Assembly (NCBI GenBank): GCA_017484095.1
Contig: JAFUTU010000010.1
Span: 1 to 46,832 of the forward strand
DNA: 46,832 nt
Source: Ruminococcus sp.
GTDB lineage: Bacteria; Bacillota; Clostridia; Oscillospirales; Ruminococcaceae
Reading direction: 5' to 3'
Shown: in pieces, positions 29,230 to 37,446 of the stretch
Numbering within the stretch: position 1 is the first letter of the stretch
How the letters are laid out: every line of letters starts with the position of its first letter
Notes under the pieces: generated by a model
The model's database searches: none
Told to the model about the DNA's origin: nothing
The model's input: only the letters and a program-made list of their open reading frames with translations
Made by a program: the position numbers and the translations under genes

Positions 29230-31032
29230 TCACTCATCCAGCTTCAGCACTGACATAAACGCTTCCTGAGGAACAGACACAGAGCCCAGCTGACGCATAC
29301 GCTTTTTGCCTTCCTTTTGCTTTTCGAGAAGCTTTTTCTTTCTCGTGATGTCACCGCCGTAGCACTTTGCAAGAACGTCTTTCCTTAGTGCCTTTATAGT
29401 CTCCCTGGCGATTATCTTTCCGCCGATAGCTGCCTGCACAGGGACCTCAAAGAGCTGTCTCGGAATGTTCTCTTTAAGACGCTCAACTATTTTTCTTCCT
29501 CTGGCATATGCTTTATCAACATGAACTATAAATGAGAGTGCATCGACAGTCTCACCGTTGAGGAGCACATCGAGCTTGACAAGCTTTGAGGGCTCATACC
29601 CTTTAAGTTCATAATCAAACGATGCATAACCTCTTGTGCGTGATTTGAGCGCATCAAAGAAGTCGTAAACTATCTCATTGAGGGGCAATATATAATGAAG
29701 GTCTACCCTGTTCTCATCAAGGTATTTCATATCCTTGAACGTACCTCTCCTGTCCTGACAAAGCTCCATTATATTCCCTACAAATTCAGGAGGTGTGTAA
29801 ATATGTGCATTGACCACAGGCTCCTCAGCCCCTGCTATAAGGGCAGGCTCGGGATAATTGGTCGGGTTGTCGATATATACGGTCGAGCCGTCGGTAAGGT
29901 TAACTTTATAGATAACTGACGGCGCTGTTGTTATAAGGTCAAGATTATACTCTCTTTCAAGTCTCTCTTGGATTATCTCCATATGCAGGAGTCCTAAAAA
30001 GCCGCAGCGGAAGCCAAACCCAAGCGCTACCGAGGTCTCGGGCTCAAAGGAAAGGCTGGCATCGTTTAGCATCAGCTTTTCAAGTGCATCTCTCAGATCG
30101 GGATACTTGGCACCGTCCGCAGGATAGATACCGCTGTATACCATCGGATTTACCTTTTTATACCCCTCTAAAGGCTCTGCGCAGGGTCTTTCAGCGTTAG
30201 TTACGGTATCGCCCACACTGGTATCGCCAATGTCTTTGATAGAAGCTGCGATATAACCGACCTCGCCTGCGTGGAGCTCTCCCACGGGGATAAGGTCAGT
30301 AGCACCCATATAGCCGACCTCAACGGTCTGAAATTCTGCACCTGTTGCCATAAGGCGGATAGTATCTCCTGCCTTCAGCTGACCCTCCTTGACACGGCAG
30401 TATATGATAACGCCCTTATAGGGGTCATAATAGCTGTCAAAGATGAGCGCTTTAAGTGGCTCGTCATCGTCACCCTTTGGCGCAGGGATATCCGTTATCA
30501 CACGTTCGAGCACTTCTCTTATATTTATGCCCATTTTTGCAGATATTCTCGGCGCGTCCATCGCAGGTATGCCAATAACGTTCTCTATCTCATTGCAGGC
30601 TCTGTCAGGGTCTGCGCCGGGAAGGTCTATCTTATTAACAACGGGCAGCACCTCCAGGTCATGCTCGATAGCAAGGTAGGTGTTGGCAAGAGTCTGCGCC
30701 TCGATTCCCTGAGAAGCATCAACTATCAGGATAGCACCCTCGCAGGCTGCAAGCGAACGTGAAACCTCATAATTGAAGTCAACATGGCCAGGGGTATCGA
30801 TGAGGTTGAATATATAATCCTCACCGTTATCCGCATGATATTTCAGACGGACAGCTCTTGCCTTAATGGTTATGCCCCTCTCCCTCTCGATATCCATATT
30901 ATCGAGGAGCTGGTTTTCCATATCTCTGAGGGCTACTGTCTCTGTAAGCTCCAGAATCCTGTCCGCAAGGGTAGATTTTCCGTGGTCGATATGTGCTATT
31001 ATACAAAAATTCCTGATATTATCCTTATTCAT
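29230..31032 (-). CDS. lepA: Elongation factor 4 (LepA GTPase)
   Basis: 600 residues from ATG 31032 (GGGG eight bases upstream; an in-frame TTG two codons earlier is less likely). G1 [10 protein letters not shown]3 DTPGHVDF, G4 NKIDLP, then domains II, III and V and the LepA-specific C-terminal domain ([46 protein letters not shown]). It acts on stalled ribosomes and in ribosome biogenesis. First gene of a four-gene operon ending with hemW. Confidence 0.97.
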   Translation of the reverse strand: MNKDNIRNFCIIAHIDHGKSTLADRILELTETVALRDMENQLLDNMDIERERGITIKARAVRLKYHADNGEDYIFNLIDTPGHVDFNYEVSRSLAACEGAILIVDASQGIEAQTLANTYLAIEHDLEVLPVVNKIDLPGADPDRACNEIENVIGIPAMDAPRISAKMGINIREVLERVITDIPAPKGDDDEPLKALIFDSYYDPYKGVIIYCRVKEGQLKAGDTIRLMATGAEFQTVEVGYMGATDLIPVGELHAGEVGYIAASIKDIGDTSVGDTVTNAERPCAEPLEGYKKVNPMVYSGIYPADGAKYPDLRDALEKLMLNDASLSFEPETSVALGFGFRCGFLGLLHMEIIQERLEREYNLDLITTAPSVIYKVNLTDGSTVYIDNPTNYPEPALIAGAEEPVVNAHIYTPPEFVGNIMELCQDRRGTFKDMKYLDENRVDLHYILPLNEIVYDFFDALKSRTRGYASFDYELKGYEPSKLVKLDVLLNGETVDALSFIVHVDKAYARGRKIVERLKENIPRQLFEVPVQAAIGGKIIARETIKALRKDVLAKCYGGDITRKKKLLEKQKEGKKRMRQLGSVSVPQEAFMSVLKLDE

Positions 31033-31068
31033 AAACAATACCCCAAATCAAAATTTACATACATATTT

Positions 31069-31098
31069 ATTATAACACGGACACACCGCTGTTGTCAA
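31069..31098 (-). promoter_or_regulatory. Promoter of the lepA operon
   Basis: TTGACA (31093-31098) and TATAAT (31069-31074), spacer 18, minus strand; it starts right after the terminator of the upstream gene. Confidence 0.85.
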
Positions 31099-31100
31099 AT

Positions 31101-31123
31101 AAAAAACTCCGCCCTAGCGGAGC
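31101..31123 (-). terminator. Terminator of the CPBP protease gene
   Basis: CTCCGC (31107-31112) pairs with GCGGAG (31117-31122) with a 4-base loop, and T6 follows on the minus strand. Confidence 0.9.
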
Positions 31124-31133
31124 TTTTACTTAT

Positions 31134-32150
31134 TCAGATGATCCCTGCTGCGGAAAGCACTGCTATAGTCACCGCACCTATAGCCGCAAAAAGGGTTATC
31201 GGCGCAGTCATATAGGCACCGAGCTTGCCTTTTACTGCAACATCATTATGGCTCTCGGGCAGTGCAAAGGTCTCCTTATGATAGCGTATCTCCCTGACGA
31301 ACAGAACTATCCCGGCGATCATGAGCACGAACACCAGCGCGGAAGGGATAAGTATGCCTGCCATTGCGCCGGAATGTTCACTTATATATGAAAGGTCTCC
31401 CTTTTCAAGAGTCTTCTCAAGCTCGCTCAGGTCTATCTGCCCTAAAAATATCGACTGCACAGCACCTATGGTGTTTATGCAAATGTGCAGGGCAAGCGAT
31501 GAAAATATCGAGCCTGTCTTTGCAACAAGGAATGCTGCGCACGTACCCATTACAGCCGCATAAATTATCTGGTTGTACGTTCCGTGCCAGAGACCGAAGC
31601 TTAAGCCTACTGCGAACACGGCAGTCCAGCTGCCTATCTTTTGACCGTTTGAGAGCAAAGCCCCTCTGAAAAGCAGCTCCTCAAAGAAAGGCGCCAGCAT
31701 AGTCATTGCAAGAATGTTTGAAACAGCTCCGAGAGCAGTAGGGTTTGCAGCAAAGCTAACGGTATCAAATTCGGTCTTTGTTATCATCTGCACGAACACG
31801 AATATGAACGAGCTTATATAGCTTGAAGCATAGATCAGCCCGAATGACATAACTATCCACTTTGCTATATGCCCTATCGGCTGTTCAGGCTTTCTGAACT
31901 TGTCGGATATCCTGATCTCTTTATCAGGGTTTATAAACTTGAACAGCATTATACACACAGGCACAACTATCAGATACTGAACAGAATATGCCGATATGCT
32001 CATAATGTCTGTCAGGTGCGATGAACCCTTGAAAGCATTGTTCACGATAGTTCTCGTCAGTCTTAGCAATATAGCATCAAGGATATAGAAATTTATAAGC
32101 GTCAGTGAATTGATGTTCGATATCCTTCTGGTAAGGCTTTTTGTATCCAT
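31134..32150 (-). CDS. CPBP family intramembrane glutamic endopeptidase
   Basis: 338 residues, about eight membrane helices. The Abi/CPBP catalytic motifs are all present: Glu157-Glu158 and Arg162 (EELLFRG), Phe185-His189 (FGLWH), and His222-Asn226 (HICIN). Relatives (Rce1-like) cleave prenylated or other membrane substrates or serve bacteriocin immunity and regulated proteolysis; the substrate is unknown. It is 22 bases behind the DUF975-CmpB gene and ends at a terminator, so the two are probably one operon. Confidence 0.9.
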   Translation of the reverse strand: MDTKSLTRRISNINSLTLINFYILDAILLRLTRTIVNNAFKGSSHLTDIMSISAYSVQYLIVVPVCIMLFKFINPDKEIRISDKFRKPEQPIGHIAKWIVMSFGLIYASSYISSFIFVFVQMITKTEFDTVSFAANPTALGAVSNILAMTMLAPFFEELLFRGALLSNGQKIGSWTAVFAVGLSFGLWHGTYNQIIYAAVMGTCAAFLVAKTGSIFSSLALHICINTIGAVQSIFLGQIDLSELEKTLEKGDLSYISEHSGAMAGILIPSALVFVLMIAGIVLFVREIRYHKETFALPESHNDVAVKGKLGAYMTAPITLFAAIGAVTIAVLSAAGII

Positions 32151-32172
32151 TGTCAGTTCAGCCTCCTTACGT

Positions 32173-33993
32173 TCAGAGCTTATCTGTCACCTGTGCGCTC
32201 TGATAATCGGTTATGCCCGTACCCTGATTGGGATAAAAGTGCGAATAAACCGTATCGCCTGCAAAGGCTAATATCAGTGCTGCACAGATCGGCACGGCAT
32301 ATCTCATTTTCAGCTTTCTGAGGTGGTTGTCGAGCATAGGTGCCGCAAAGTATACGAATGCTACTCCGCCTATGCCAAACACCATAAGACCCTCTGCACA
32401 GACTCTTCCGTTGATATTCAGGAAATATCCGCTGTAGTCCCACCACTTCTGTCCGTCGTGGGTAGCTTCAAGTATCACCGCAGTGAAATACTCAACGAAG
32501 CCGCAAAGCACGATAGCCGCAAAAAATTCAACTATAGGCTTGTGTCTGAATTTTTTCAGCGCAAGCAGTATCATCACTGCGCCCGCACCGTATATAGGCA
32601 GCCAGGGTCCGTGAAGAACTCCTCTGTTGACGAGCTTGCCGACCTCTATGTACTTATAGACGACTTCCCACGTCCAGCCGATAGCACAGCCGATAAAGAA
32701 CATCATTATGATAGAAACTATAGAATAGCTTCTGGTATAATAGATCGTTCCCAGCCTGTCTCGCTTTGGTGACGGCGGTGTCGGGGAGAGCCTTTCGGGA
32801 TAGCTTCGTCCCTCCAGCTCATCAAGATACTGGCTAACCTTTATCTTGTTGATCTCGTTTCTGTCGATAGCCTCAGTGCGTTCGGTATACCTTGGCACTA
32901 TGCCGAATACGTTCGCAAAAAATGCTCTCGCGCCCGTATACTTATCTGTAAACTGCTCTGTCTCTCTCTTCAGAGAATCTATATCGCTGTAGGCTGATGC
33001 AAGCCTGTCTGCACTTGCCTTTTCAAAGAGGAATCTGTCGATAAATACAGCGCTTCTTCTTTCTCCCGAAAGAGCACCTGCTCTCAGGGCTGCATAAAAC
33101 TCTGCTATAGTTGCTTCTTTATACGGGTTTATCCAGAAAACATTCAAAAGCCCTGCAGTGAGCAGACCTAATAGCTGCCAGATAAGGAATGACATCTCCA
33201 GCTTGAAGCATTCCCATTTATGGCCATTCATAAGCTTTCGCGAAAGAGTGATAGCCTCATTTGGTTTGAGATCGGGATTCTCTGCGATAAGGTACGGCAC
33301 AAGGTAATAGGAAAAATGCTTTATTATACCGCCTATTATCGTCAGGTCCCAGAGCGCCTGATAAAGCTCTCTTAGTAAAAGTGTAAGGCCTGCTCTCAGC
33401 CATTTTTTCGTTCTTATCAGCATAAAGAAGCTTTTGACGGGCACCTTCTCAAAGGTTCTTGCCTCTAAGAATATCCTGCTCATCACAACACTGAGAACGT
33501 TGAACACGAAGTATGTCAAAAACAGCTTTATCAGCACGCTTGCAATTATCATTATCACGGCTGCAGCCCTTTTAGAGCCTGTAATGCTGACAACGCCCTT
33601 ATATATCGTAGACACATATGAGCCAGTAACTGCCATATTGGCTATCTTTGCAAATTCTCCGTCCGCAAAGCTCAGCTCAACGGAGCCCACCTTAAAGCTC
33701 TTGCTCTTGTTTTTCTTGAACTGTTTTTCTGCCTCGTCCATATTGTCGAGCACATCATTGCCGTCGACAGATATGCCAATATTTCCCGAAAGAAACTCAT
33801 AAAGTATCCCTCCCGAATCGCTCGCAGCAGCAGCTGATGTATCTACAGTTGAGACCTCTGAGCTCACGGCAACTATGGCTTCATCATATTTGATGCCTGC
33901 AAACGCTGCGATAAAGCACAAAAACACAAGCATCCAGTAATGCCTTTTAAGTGTAACTTTTGCAGCAGCCTTAGCTTTTTTTCTGTCGAACAT
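32173..33993 (-). CDS. DUF975 and CmpB-like (putative ABC permease type IV) fusion
   Basis: 606 residues from ATG 33993 (GGAGGGAGACA directly upstream). The first part (about 1-310) is a DUF975-type membrane domain, starting MFDRKKAKAAAKVTLKRHYW and containing a large inserted extracytoplasmic loop. A charged linker of about 100 residues follows (RYTERTEAIDRNEINKIKVSQ). The last 190 residues match the ABC_trans_CmpB family: IGWTWEVVYKYIEVGKLVNRGVLHGPWLPIYG, then the YFTAVILEATHDGQKWWDYSGYFLNINGRVC segment. The CmpB domain is normally a free-standing protein of unknown role, despite the transporter name; no ATPase is nearby. Confidence 0.85.
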   Translation of the reverse strand: MFDRKKAKAAAKVTLKRHYWMLVFLCFIAAFAGIKYDEAIVAVSSEVSTVDTSAAAASDSGGILYEFLSGNIGISVDGNDVLDNMDEAEKQFKKNKSKSFKVGSVELSFADGEFAKIANMAVTGSYVSTIYKGVVSITGSKRAAAVIMIIASVLIKLFLTYFVFNVLSVVMSRIFLEARTFEKVPVKSFFMLIRTKKWLRAGLTLLLRELYQALWDLTIIGGIIKHFSYYLVPYLIAENPDLKPNEAITLSRKLMNGHKWECFKLEMSFLIWQLLGLLTAGLLNVFWINPYKEATIAEFYAALRAGALSGERRSAVFIDRFLFEKASADRLASAYSDIDSLKRETEQFTDKYTGARAFFANVFGIVPRYTERTEAIDRNEINKIKVSQYLDELEGRSYPERLSPTPPSPKRDRLGTIYYTRSYSIVSIIMMFFIGCAIGWTWEVVYKYIEVGKLVNRGVLHGPWLPIYGAGAVMILLALKKFRHKPIVEFFAAIVLCGFVEYFTAVILEATHDGQKWWDYSGYFLNINGRVCAEGLMVFGIGGVAFVYFAAPMLDNHLRKLKMRYAVPICAALILAFAGDTVYSHFYPNQGTGITDYQSAQVTDKL

Positions 33994-34012
33994 TGTCTCC
34001 CTCCGATATCCG

Positions 34013-34045
34013 AAAAACTCCAAAGCAGCTTCCCTGCTTCGGAGT
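34013..34045 (-). terminator. Terminator of the amidase gene
   Basis: A 12-bp stem with one mismatch (34017-34028 with 34034-34045), 5-base loop, T5 on the minus strand. Confidence 0.9.
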
Positions 34046-34058
34046 CTCGGTTATTTTG

Positions 34059-35075
34059 TCAATAGTATTCATTTTCCTGGGTGTTATATACCTCACCCTC
34101 GGTATCCGTCTCAAAGCCGCCTGCAGGTGTAGGCGCCTGAGATTCGTCCTCTGCCCTGTTTATGTATTTCTCGGCAGATAGCAGCTGATCCGATATCGCC
34201 CTGTTTCCGTCACTGTCAACAAGCCCTGTATCGTATGCGGTCTTCACTATGCCCTCAGCTATAGCCTTGCCGTATGCCTCAAGGTTTTCATCAAAAAGCC
34301 TGTTATCCTCATCTACAGTCAGGAAGCCCAGCTCAACAAGGCAGCTCGGCATAACAGTATCGGCATTGACGTAGTAGTTCACCCCCGGGTTGCCTACATA
34401 TCCGTACTGCACACCTCTGTTATCCGATATACCCACAGCTACGAGCTTGTCCATAATATTCTGTGCAAGCATCGTATCATATGCAGGCTCGGCATTGTTG
34501 ACCCATATCTCAACTCCCGAGATATCTCCGTCATAGCTGTTCCTGTGAAGAGATACCAGCATATCGGCCTTGGCATCATTTGCTATCTCACAGCGCTCGT
34601 CAAGATCAACGAAGGTGTCATCATCTCTTGTCATCACAACATTAACGCCCATAGCCTCAAGGTTCTTCTGCACCTCAAGCGCTATCCTGAGGTTATCCGT
34701 CTTTTCAAACCTTGTACCCGAGTTGTCAGTCGTTCCGCCGTCATAGTCACCGTGACCTGCATCGATGCAAACGGTTATGCTTCCCTCAGCAACTGTTATC
34801 GAAGGCTTCTCCTGAGAATCATTATCATTATTCTTTTTTGCTTTTGTTCCGGCAGCAGCCGCAGAGCTTGTCTGAGACTTGCCGTCAGATGTTTTGTCCT
34901 TATCTCCTTTAATAAGTGAATACACGCCTGTTACCGCTTTCACAATAAGATATACCACCAGAATAAATATCACTGCGGCAGCTATTATCCTGCCCCAGTA
35001 TATTTTCACCTTTTTTTGTTTCTTGTATGGTTTCCTGCCGTATATCCTTTCAAATTCTTCATCAGTCATATTCAT
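34059..35075 (-). CDS. N-acetylmuramoyl-L-alanine amidase (Amidase_3)
   Basis: 338 residues: cytoplasmic tail, one membrane anchor (about 27-50), a Ser/Ala/Lys-rich stalk, and an Amidase_3 domain (about 100-285). Zinc ligands His108 (DAGHGDYDGG), Glu124 and His177 (SLHRNS); catalytic Glu248 (VELGFLT). It cleaves the amide bond between MurNAc and L-Ala in peptidoglycan. The C-terminus beyond the domain is acidic and unstructured. Promoter 35117-35145; GGAG nine bases before the ATG. Role: cell-wall turnover or cell separation; a CwlD-like spore function is possible but not shown. Confidence 0.93.
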   Translation of the reverse strand: MNMTDEEFERIYGRKPYKKQKKVKIYWGRIIAAAVIFILVVYLIVKAVTGVYSLIKGDKDKTSDGKSQTSSAAAAGTKAKKNNDNDSQEKPSITVAEGSITVCIDAGHGDYDGGTTDNSGTRFEKTDNLRIALEVQKNLEAMGVNVVMTRDDDTFVDLDERCEIANDAKADMLVSLHRNSYDGDISGVEIWVNNAEPAYDTMLAQNIMDKLVAVGISDNRGVQYGYVGNPGVNYYVNADTVMPSCLVELGFLTVDEDNRLFDENLEAYGKAIAEGIVKTAYDTGLVDSDGNRAISDQLLSAEKYINRAEDESQAPTPAGGFETDTEGEVYNTQENEYY

Positions 35076-35116
35076 TCATTAAAGCTCCTGATCTCGGTTA
35101 AAAACTGATCCTCACA

Positions 35117-35145
35117 AGTATAACACAGCTAACTGTTTTTTTCAA
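35117..35145 (-). promoter_or_regulatory. Promoter of the amidase gene
   Basis: TTGAAA (35140-35145) and TATACT (35117-35122), 17-base spacer, minus strand. The -35 is flanked by an ACTGTT/AACAGT inverted repeat. Confidence 0.78.
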
Positions 35146-35200
35146 CAGTATTTAAGTTATTCGTTATATTTTTTAACACCCAGTTCACACTTCTTTATCA

Positions 35201-35236
35201 AAACTACCCTATCTGCTATTATCAGACAGGGTAGTT
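35201..35236 (-). terminator. Terminator of the T-box/alaS-pyrB operon
   Basis: A 14-bp stem with one G-U pair in RNA (35202-35215 with 35223-35236), 7-base loop, followed by T4 on the minus strand. It begins three bases after the pyrB stop. Confidence 0.92.
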
Positions 35237-35239
35237 ATC

Positions 35240-36316
35240 TTATTCTGCAAGTGTTCTCTCATCGCAGTATTCACAGATGAGAGTGGTCCCATCACCGATG
35301 AAATAATGCGGCAGATAATGCTCCTTATGGGTTATGCAGTTTGGATTGGAGCACAGTGTGTGCCGATGCTCTTTTCCCTTTACCAGAGGGATATGTGCTT
35401 CTCCCTCAAGCACTGTAAGTATCAGTGCCATCCTTATATACATACCGTATTCTGCCTGCTTGAAATACATCGCTCTGCTGTCATCATCGACAGCTATCTC
35501 GATCTCATCAACTCTTGGCAGCGGGTGAAGCACAATAAGGTCAGCCTTTGCGAGAACCATCTTCTTTCTGTCAAGCACATAGCAGCCCTTCTGAGCTTCA
35601 TATTCTTCCTTGCTGGCAAAACGCTCCTGCTGTATACGTGTCATATAGAGCACATCGAGCTCACCTATCGCCTTTTCAAGGTCTGAACACTCTTTGTATT
35701 CAAGGCCGCTTGCCGAGAGCACGTCCTTTATGTAAACAGGCAAAGCCAGCTCTTTAGTGGATATAAGAACGAACCTGTTGCCCTTGAAGCAGCTCATCGC
35801 CTTGATGAGAGAGTGGACTGTCCTTCCGTTTTTAAGGTCTCCGCAAAAGCCTATCGTAAGCCCCGAAAGCTTACCCTTTTCTTCTTTGAGGGTAAGGAGA
35901 TCTGTCAGGGTCTGTGTCGGGTGGAGATGACCGCCGTCGCCGGCGTTTATAACGGGGCACTCTGCGGTAAGTGCCGCAGCCTTTACAGAGCCTGCCGTAG
36001 GGTGGCGCATAACAAGTATATCGGCATAGCCGGAAACTATCTTGGTGGTATCCTTTATATTCTCGCCCTTTGCTACAGATGATGTGGCAGGGTTATCAAA
36101 ACCGATAAGAGAGCCGCCGAGTCTGAGCATAGCCGTCTGGAAGGACATCTGTGTCCTGGTCGAAGGCTCATAAAACAATGTGCCCATTATCTTTCCATCG
36201 CAGGCATGGGCATATGCTTTCGGGTCGGATACTATCTTGTGTCCTAGCTCCAGAAGCTTTTCCCACCATTCAACGGGGTAATCGTTAAGGTCGATAAGGT
36301 CTGCTTTCATTCTCAT
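35240..36316 (-). CDS. pyrB: Aspartate carbamoyltransferase with C-terminal PyrI-type zinc ribbon
   Basis: 358 residues. The first 305 are the catalytic chain: carbamoyl-phosphate loop YEPSTRTQMSF (49-59), HPTQ (132-135) and HPLPR (264-268). It makes N-carbamoyl-aspartate, the committed step of pyrimidine synthesis. The last 50 residues match the zinc domain of the regulatory chain PyrI: Cys322-x4-Cys327 (CSNPNC, then ITHKE) and Cys348-xx-Cys351 (CEYC). The nucleotide-binding allosteric domain of PyrI is absent, and no pyrI gene is in the window. Ribosome site AAGGAGGAG. It starts 12 bases behind the DHHW-like gene and ends the operon. Confidence 0.95.
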   Translation of the reverse strand: MRMKADLIDLNDYPVEWWEKLLELGHKIVSDPKAYAHACDGKIMGTLFYEPSTRTQMSFQTAMLRLGGSLIGFDNPATSSVAKGENIKDTTKIVSGYADILVMRHPTAGSVKAAALTAECPVINAGDGGHLHPTQTLTDLLTLKEEKGKLSGLTIGFCGDLKNGRTVHSLIKAMSCFKGNRFVLISTKELALPVYIKDVLSASGLEYKECSDLEKAIGELDVLYMTRIQQERFASKEEYEAQKGCYVLDRKKMVLAKADLIVLHPLPRVDEIEIAVDDDSRAMYFKQAEYGMYIRMALILTVLEGEAHIPLVKGKEHRHTLCSNPNCITHKEHYLPHYFIGDGTTLICEYCDERTLAE

Positions 36317-36328
36317 ATGCGCTCCTCC

Positions 36329-37435
36329 TTATTTATCGTTAAAGATGTCGAATGAATCCGTCCGTGAAAACTGAACGCAGTCATACATTATCAGTATCCT
36401 GTTATATGAATCAGGCTCTGCCACATCGGAAAGGGTCTTGCCCTCAGCCTTCAGCCTGTCAGGATCAACTATGGTGATATGTTCATAATGCGGCAGCAAA
36501 AATGATACCAGGGTATTAGCATAATGGCCCTTTATCAGCAGAAGTCTGAGGCCGCTTTCAGAGGTGGTATCTATCTCCGCACGGGTATAGTCATCGCCGT
36601 GAAGATACACATCATTTTTATTTGTACCTGCGAATGCAGACTTGAAGTATACCGAACGTGCGATTATCTCCTCATTATCGCGGTAGAGCTTCACTTCGCT
36701 CACAGTTGAATCAAGCTTAGGTCTGAAAAGGTTTATACTGTCTTCATCGCAGCTCATATATCTGAGCTCATGATAAAGCTCTCCGTAATATGAATCATCG
36801 GCATATTCAAGGTCATAATTTGAAAGATCAAAGGGCTGTGCTCCAAGCTGGCGCATCATTTCCTCGTAAGCATAATATGCACCCAATGAGGTCCAGCAGT
36901 CTGACGTCCTGTAGAAGATATAGTCATCCTTGACAGAATACAGCGGGTAAAACATATCTATCGAACCAACTCCCTTGCCGAGCTTATAATAAAGAGAGTT
37001 TATTATCTCAAGCTGATCCGTATTCTCAATATAATCGGGCAAAGAATCGTGGTATACACCTGCCGCAGTAGGCGCCAAAACCAAAGAGATAGGTATGTCG
37101 GTAGTTCTTGCAAAGTTATTTATAAGGCCTACATTTGAAAAAGCTCTGTCTTTATCATAACGGGGATAGACCCTGATGAGCCTGTCCTCATCTGAAAAAA
37201 TATCATTGATAGTCTCACCCGTTACCGCACCGTATATCATCGTGTGAAGAGAGCGCCAGTTACCGTCAAGAGGGAAGGTGCTGTTTATAAAGGTCTCCGT
37301 CTTGACCCTTATGTCTCCTTTTGAGGAGAATATCTCGGAAAAGCTGTCTCTGCCGAAAATGAGCGTTGAGACCGCCAGCATTATTATTATCGTGAAAAAG
37401 CCTGCTATGCTTATCAGATTGAGCGATCGTTTCAT
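36329..37435 (-). CDS. DHHW/AlgX-like protein lacking its catalytic triad
   Basis: 368 residues: signal-anchor (about 8-27) and a large extracytoplasmic domain. The frame of a DHHW-family (SGNH-like, AlgX/AlgJ) protein is clear: YRTSDCWTSLGAYYAYEEMM at 175-194 aligns with the family motif DHHWT-LGAYYAY, and LLIKGHYANTLVSFLLPHYEHITIVDPD at 299-326 aligns with the KDSYAN...VDPR block. But Asp is Ser178, the two His are Asp179 and Cys180, and the nucleophile Ser is His304. All three residues of the expected triad are thus gone. It follows MBOAT by 11 bases, with AGGAGG. Known MBOAT-DHHW pairs acylate surface polymers; this one cannot do so by the standard route. Confidence 0.85.
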   Translation of the reverse strand: MKRSLNLISIAGFFTIIIMLAVSTLIFGRDSFSEIFSSKGDIRVKTETFINSTFPLDGNWRSLHTMIYGAVTGETINDIFSDEDRLIRVYPRYDKDRAFSNVGLINNFARTTDIPISLVLAPTAAGVYHDSLPDYIENTDQLEIINSLYYKLGKGVGSIDMFYPLYSVKDDYIFYRTSDCWTSLGAYYAYEEMMRQLGAQPFDLSNYDLEYADDSYYGELYHELRYMSCDEDSINLFRPKLDSTVSEVKLYRDNEEIIARSVYFKSAFAGTNKNDVYLHGDDYTRAEIDTTSESGLRLLLIKGHYANTLVSFLLPHYEHITIVDPDRLKAEGKTLSDVAEPDSYNRILIMYDCVQFSRTDSFDIFNDK

Positions 37436-37446
37436 TCTAATCCTCC

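Noticed and set aside
30271..30762. 163-codon plus-strand frame over lepA
   Set aside because: Antisense shadow of a highly conserved gene; no signal for initiation.
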